The translations under genes and the position numbers were made by a program. A stretch of DNA of 9,193 nt. Source: a bacterium. Its GTDB lineage: Bacteria; Sumerlaeota; Sumerlaeia; UBA8349. Below the pieces are notes generated by a model that saw only the letters and a program-made list of their open reading frames with translations, had not been told where the DNA came from and made no database searches. This document shows, in pieces, positions 7,901-9,193 of the stretch (position 1 is its first letter; the number at the start of each line of letters is the position of its first letter). Location of the stretch: assembly GCA_013203855.1 (NCBI GenBank), contig JABMPG010000537.1:1-9193 (forward strand), read 5' to 3'.

Positions 7901-8418
7901 GCCGCTTCCGCCCCGCCGGAGCCTTCTATTTCCCCCTCCAACTGGATTTTGAAAAACTCGACGCTCCTCCCGAGGATGTCCCCAGGGAAGCGAAACCGAT
8001 CCGCGTCCGAGGCGCCTTCGACATCGACAGCCACGACCTGTTCGGCCCTGTCGAGCCCGGCCAGCGGTCGCCTCACGTGGCCCTCCACATCAAGAAGGAC
8101 GGCCAGCCCGGCTCGCCGCACCAGGGAGACTGGATGGAAAACCCCCTCCTCGAAAAACTCATCCGCCACGTCTGCGTCCGCGCCGCCGAATGGGCCAGCG
8201 ACATCCGGAGCGGAAAAATCGAAGTCCGGCCCGTCGTCTGCAACGGCGTCTGGGATTGTCAATACTGCACCTATGGAGACATCTGCCGCATCGACCCCCA
8301 CTACAACCGATTCCGAAACATCGTCTACCGCAAAAGGACGGATCTTCTGCAGGAAATAAAGGAAGCCGCGGAACCGAGAATCGAAATCCGCGTGGACCCC
8401 CGCCCAGCAGGCGCGTAA
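4864..8418 (+). CDS. addB: AddB: helicase/nuclease subunit B of AddAB, Fe-S nuclease type
   Basis: Subunit of the AddAB helicase-nuclease, which resects double-strand DNA ends for RecA-dependent repair; in studied enzymes AddB cuts the 5'-ended strand and reads Chi. The 1184 residues match the Firmicutes-type AddB length (about 1160). The N-terminus MSLQFYTGRAGSGKT holds Walker A (8-15), and the family usually begins just this way, so I kept the ATG at 4864 although no Shine-Dalgarno precedes it. A RecB-type nuclease domain fills the C-terminus: YASCPFRYF with C802, GKIDRVD (959-965, D962), FDFK (D979, K981) and QLLVY (999-1003). C802 with C1132-x2-C1135-x5-C1141 reproduces the 4Fe-4S staple of Bacillus AddB (C801, C1121, C1124, C1130, from memory). 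C1126 is an additional cysteine. All catalytic and cluster residues are present, so the subunit should be active. AddA, usually encoded next to it, is not seen here and may lie elsewhere. Confidence 0.93.
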   Translation: MSLQFYTGRAGSGKTRRCLDEIVERLRIDPSPRAHPLILLLPEQATAQAEAALLSYPDIRGLMRARVLSFRRLAYVVLNETGGAPRNSLDDLGRQMLLRRLITRHEKDLKVFARSARQSGFIARLAATFTEMAHFRHSFEELDAQRERLEAQGRGESLLACKLHDLALLGKAWEDEMRARFSNPDHFLDELANRLAHSRMMRKAEVWLDGFSSFMPQELRVLEGVLRQAAHVRVSLLLDPDQIASLPETRAEADETRLFSQTEETFLKLKSLALDLAIDIEEPLVLPLPNQPTRFSENPAFEAFERSLAKKNMIPSQDIGDKDLPLTLDSLPDRLPPFTFVEAASPREEIEAVARAVRRLCREEGCRFRDMALILRDLETYEPLIRSTFARHGIPYFMDRRQPVGHHPLVALLRASLGCVVYDWSAEDVTAYLKTDFLHVGRHEIDRIENAARARDLHERRRWTDREAFEESLRPAQKAALGPLEALHQRCRAATLSGIDFVRALLAFLDGLEAGPTLAEWARHARETGDLDLADQHEQVWEGVTALIREMADTLGDEQMPLGDLAEVLETGLSGLTLGLVPPSLDQVLVGTVERSRQPEIRAALVIGLNDRQFPAAPAEDAIFSDSERRELDREGHLELAPPSMVRLFRERYLGYVAFTRPSRHLWMSWSLAGEDGRTLRPSPFVQIALEAARESVAHPSQLAWARLGGDWLDCALDAVETPEQAVEALVRSLADPSPSPGPWPLLRSGLADNEEFQARLERALGSQDFHNIVRLDATALSPLFGSDRPLSVSQLETYASCPFRYFAQYILSLKEREEFRIRPADVGAFNHHLLEMVFEKLASEFGKKPPIALPEGLGPSVLDWGDVPYERACAVLREAIEESRSEFLSEGSLRLGQLDFLLSRSSRQLENALFTFVRQGADDAFVQAGAEVDFGRDPVHSPPLVIQCDGRPLLRLQGKIDRVDLAFRNGLTHVRIFDFKARTNSLPLHLCLEGLNLQLLVYLATILAHAPSRFRPAGAFYFPLQLDFEKLDAPPEDVPREAKPIRVRGAFDIDSHDLFGPVEPGQRSPHVALHIKKDGQPGSPHQGDWMENPLLEKLIRHVCVRAAEWASDIRSGKIEVRPVVCNGVWDCQYCTYGDICRIDPHYNRFRNIVYRKRTDLLQEIKEAAEPRIEIRVDPRPAGA

Positions 8419-8449
8419 CCACCGTTGCCCCGACTCCAAACTCAAAACT

Positions 8450-8479
8450 TTGACCTTCCTCCCTGTGCTCTGACAGACT
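8450..8479 (+). promoter_or_regulatory. Weak promoter candidate in the addB/KaiC-like gap
   Basis: TTGACC (8450-8455) is a good -35 box, but the element at the right distance, CAGACT (8474-8479, 18-base spacer), matches only three of six -10 positions. The 104-base gap (8419-8522) holds no hairpin with a T-tract, so readthrough from addB is equally possible. The small inverted repeat TCAAA-AC-TTTGA just upstream is too short to interpret. Confidence 0.25.
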
Positions 8480-8522
8480 AAACTGGATCTTTGAGACGCT
8501 CCCCGAGGAGGGCTCCGATTCG

Positions 8523-9193
8523 ATGGCTATTATAGACCGCTCCCTGACCACCGGCTTGACCGCGCTCGACCGCGTCGTCCGCGGCTTGATCCCAGGCGAC
8601 AACATCGTCTGGCGGGTCGACACGCTGGAATCCTACAAGTTTTTCGTAGAGCCCTTCTACAAGAGCGCCGTTCAATCCGGCCGGACGGTTGTCTATTTTC
8701 ATTTCACGCGCCACGAACAACTGATCCAGGAAGGCCAGGGAGTCGAAATCCACGAGTTCGATCCGGAGATCGGGTTCGAGGACTTCATCAGCGGCATCCA
8801 TTCAGTTATCGAAGCCGCCGGACGGGGCGCATTCTACGTTTTCGACTGCCTGTCCGACTTGGCCACCGAATGGTACAGCGATGGCATGCTCGCCAATTTC
8901 TTCATGCTGACCTGCCCTTATCTCTACGACCTGGAAACCATCGCCTACTTCGCCCTGCTCAAGGATCACCACTCCACCCACGCCACCGACCCCATCGAGC
9001 GAACGACCCAGCTCCTCCTGGACCTGTATCGTCACAACGGCACCATCTACCTCCATCCCCTCAAGGTCCAGCAGCGCCACTCCTCAACCATGTACATGAT
9101 TCACGCCTGGGACGGCACTGCGTTCAATCCGGTCACCGAAAGCTATACCATCGCCGAATTGATGAGCGACCTGCCCTGGACCGGCCTGGAGGC
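8523..9193 (+). CDS. KaiC/RecA-like domain protein lacking a P-loop (N-terminal part; C-terminus beyond the window)
   Basis: At least 223 residues, with the C-terminus off the right edge. The ATG at 8523 follows GAGGAGGG (8505-8512) by 10 bases. The opening STTGLTALDRVVRGLIPGD-like segment (T9-D26) has the KaiC/RadA arrangement TG...LD...GL.PGD. The place where KaiC has its Walker A (GxxGxGKT) reads VWRVDTLESY (29-38) and has no glycine-rich loop, Lys or Thr. A Walker-B-like strand, AFYVFDCLSDL with D108, remains. The likely result is a RecA fold that does not bind ATP in the normal way. From memory, similar N-termini (GDN.VWQV...Y..FV.P) occur on large proteins of deltaproteobacterial-type genomes that also carry a pyruvate phosphate dikinase-like PEP/ATP-binding domain; that part would lie outside this window. 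Nothing seen here links it to AddB function. Confidence 0.7.
   Translation, partial: MAIIDRSLTTGLTALDRVVRGLIPGDNIVWRVDTLESYKFFVEPFYKSAVQSGRTVVYFHFTRHEQLIQEGQGVEIHEFDPEIGFEDFISGIHSVIEAAGRGAFYVFDCLSDLATEWYSDGMLANFFMLTCPYLYDLETIAYFALLKDHHSTHATDPIERTTQLLLDLYRHNGTIYLHPLKVQQRHSSTMYMIHAWDGTAFNPVTESYTIAELMSDLPWTGLE

Noticed and set aside
7435..8445. Minus-strand ORF of 336 codons opposite the addB nuclease domain
   Set aside because: Same antisense signature (Asp-, Val-, Gly- and Glu-rich); the plus strand encodes the Fe-S cysteines and nuclease motifs.
1..9193. CRISPR arrays, tRNA or rRNA genes, insertion sequences, long repeats, defence islands
   Set aside because: No regularly spaced repeats, cloverleaf, transposase or long duplicated segments were seen on either strand. 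AddB is a housekeeping repair subunit and does not by itself indicate a defence locus.

Overview
The window is GC-rich (roughly 60% by eye), with codons that mostly end in C or G. It reads as chromosomal DNA of a Gram-negative bacterium. The evidence is a lipoprotein with a lipobox and no Asp at +2, a MacB/LolCDE-like ABC exporter, and an AddB-type recombination nuclease. The last gene has a degenerate KaiC-like N-terminus that I recall mainly from deltaproteobacterial-type genomes. I cannot name the lineage. I see no phage genes, insertion sequences, CRISPR arrays or RNA genes.

Layout. Positions 1-1610 (minus strand) hold an ABC exporter pair: an ATPase (873-1610) whose stop overlaps by 4 bases the GTG start of an FtsX/MacB-type permease, which leaves the window at base 1. 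After a divergent intergenic region (1611-1791), everything is on the plus strand: a small lipoprotein of unknown function (1792-2448); 24 bases later a flavoprotein that closely resembles eukaryotic-type UDP-galactopyranose mutase (2473-3843); a 183-base gap with weak hairpins and a near-consensus sigma70 promoter; an NAD-type short-chain dehydrogenase (4027-4797); AddB, the Fe-S nuclease/helicase subunit of the AddAB double-strand-break repair enzyme (4864-8418); and a KaiC/RecA-like protein without a P-loop (8523 to the right edge).

How the genes work together. The ATPase and permease clearly form one transporter and one operon. The lipoprotein and mutase genes are close enough to be co-transcribed, and both may concern the envelope, but no glycosyltransferase or other glycan gene is visible to confirm that. 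The dehydrogenase has its own promoter. AddB needs AddA, which is not in the window; the gene after AddB is not AddA. I see no single new multi-gene system here. The points most worth following up are the fungal-like mutase in a bacterial context, the Walker-A-less KaiC-like protein at the right edge, and the unusual start region of addB.
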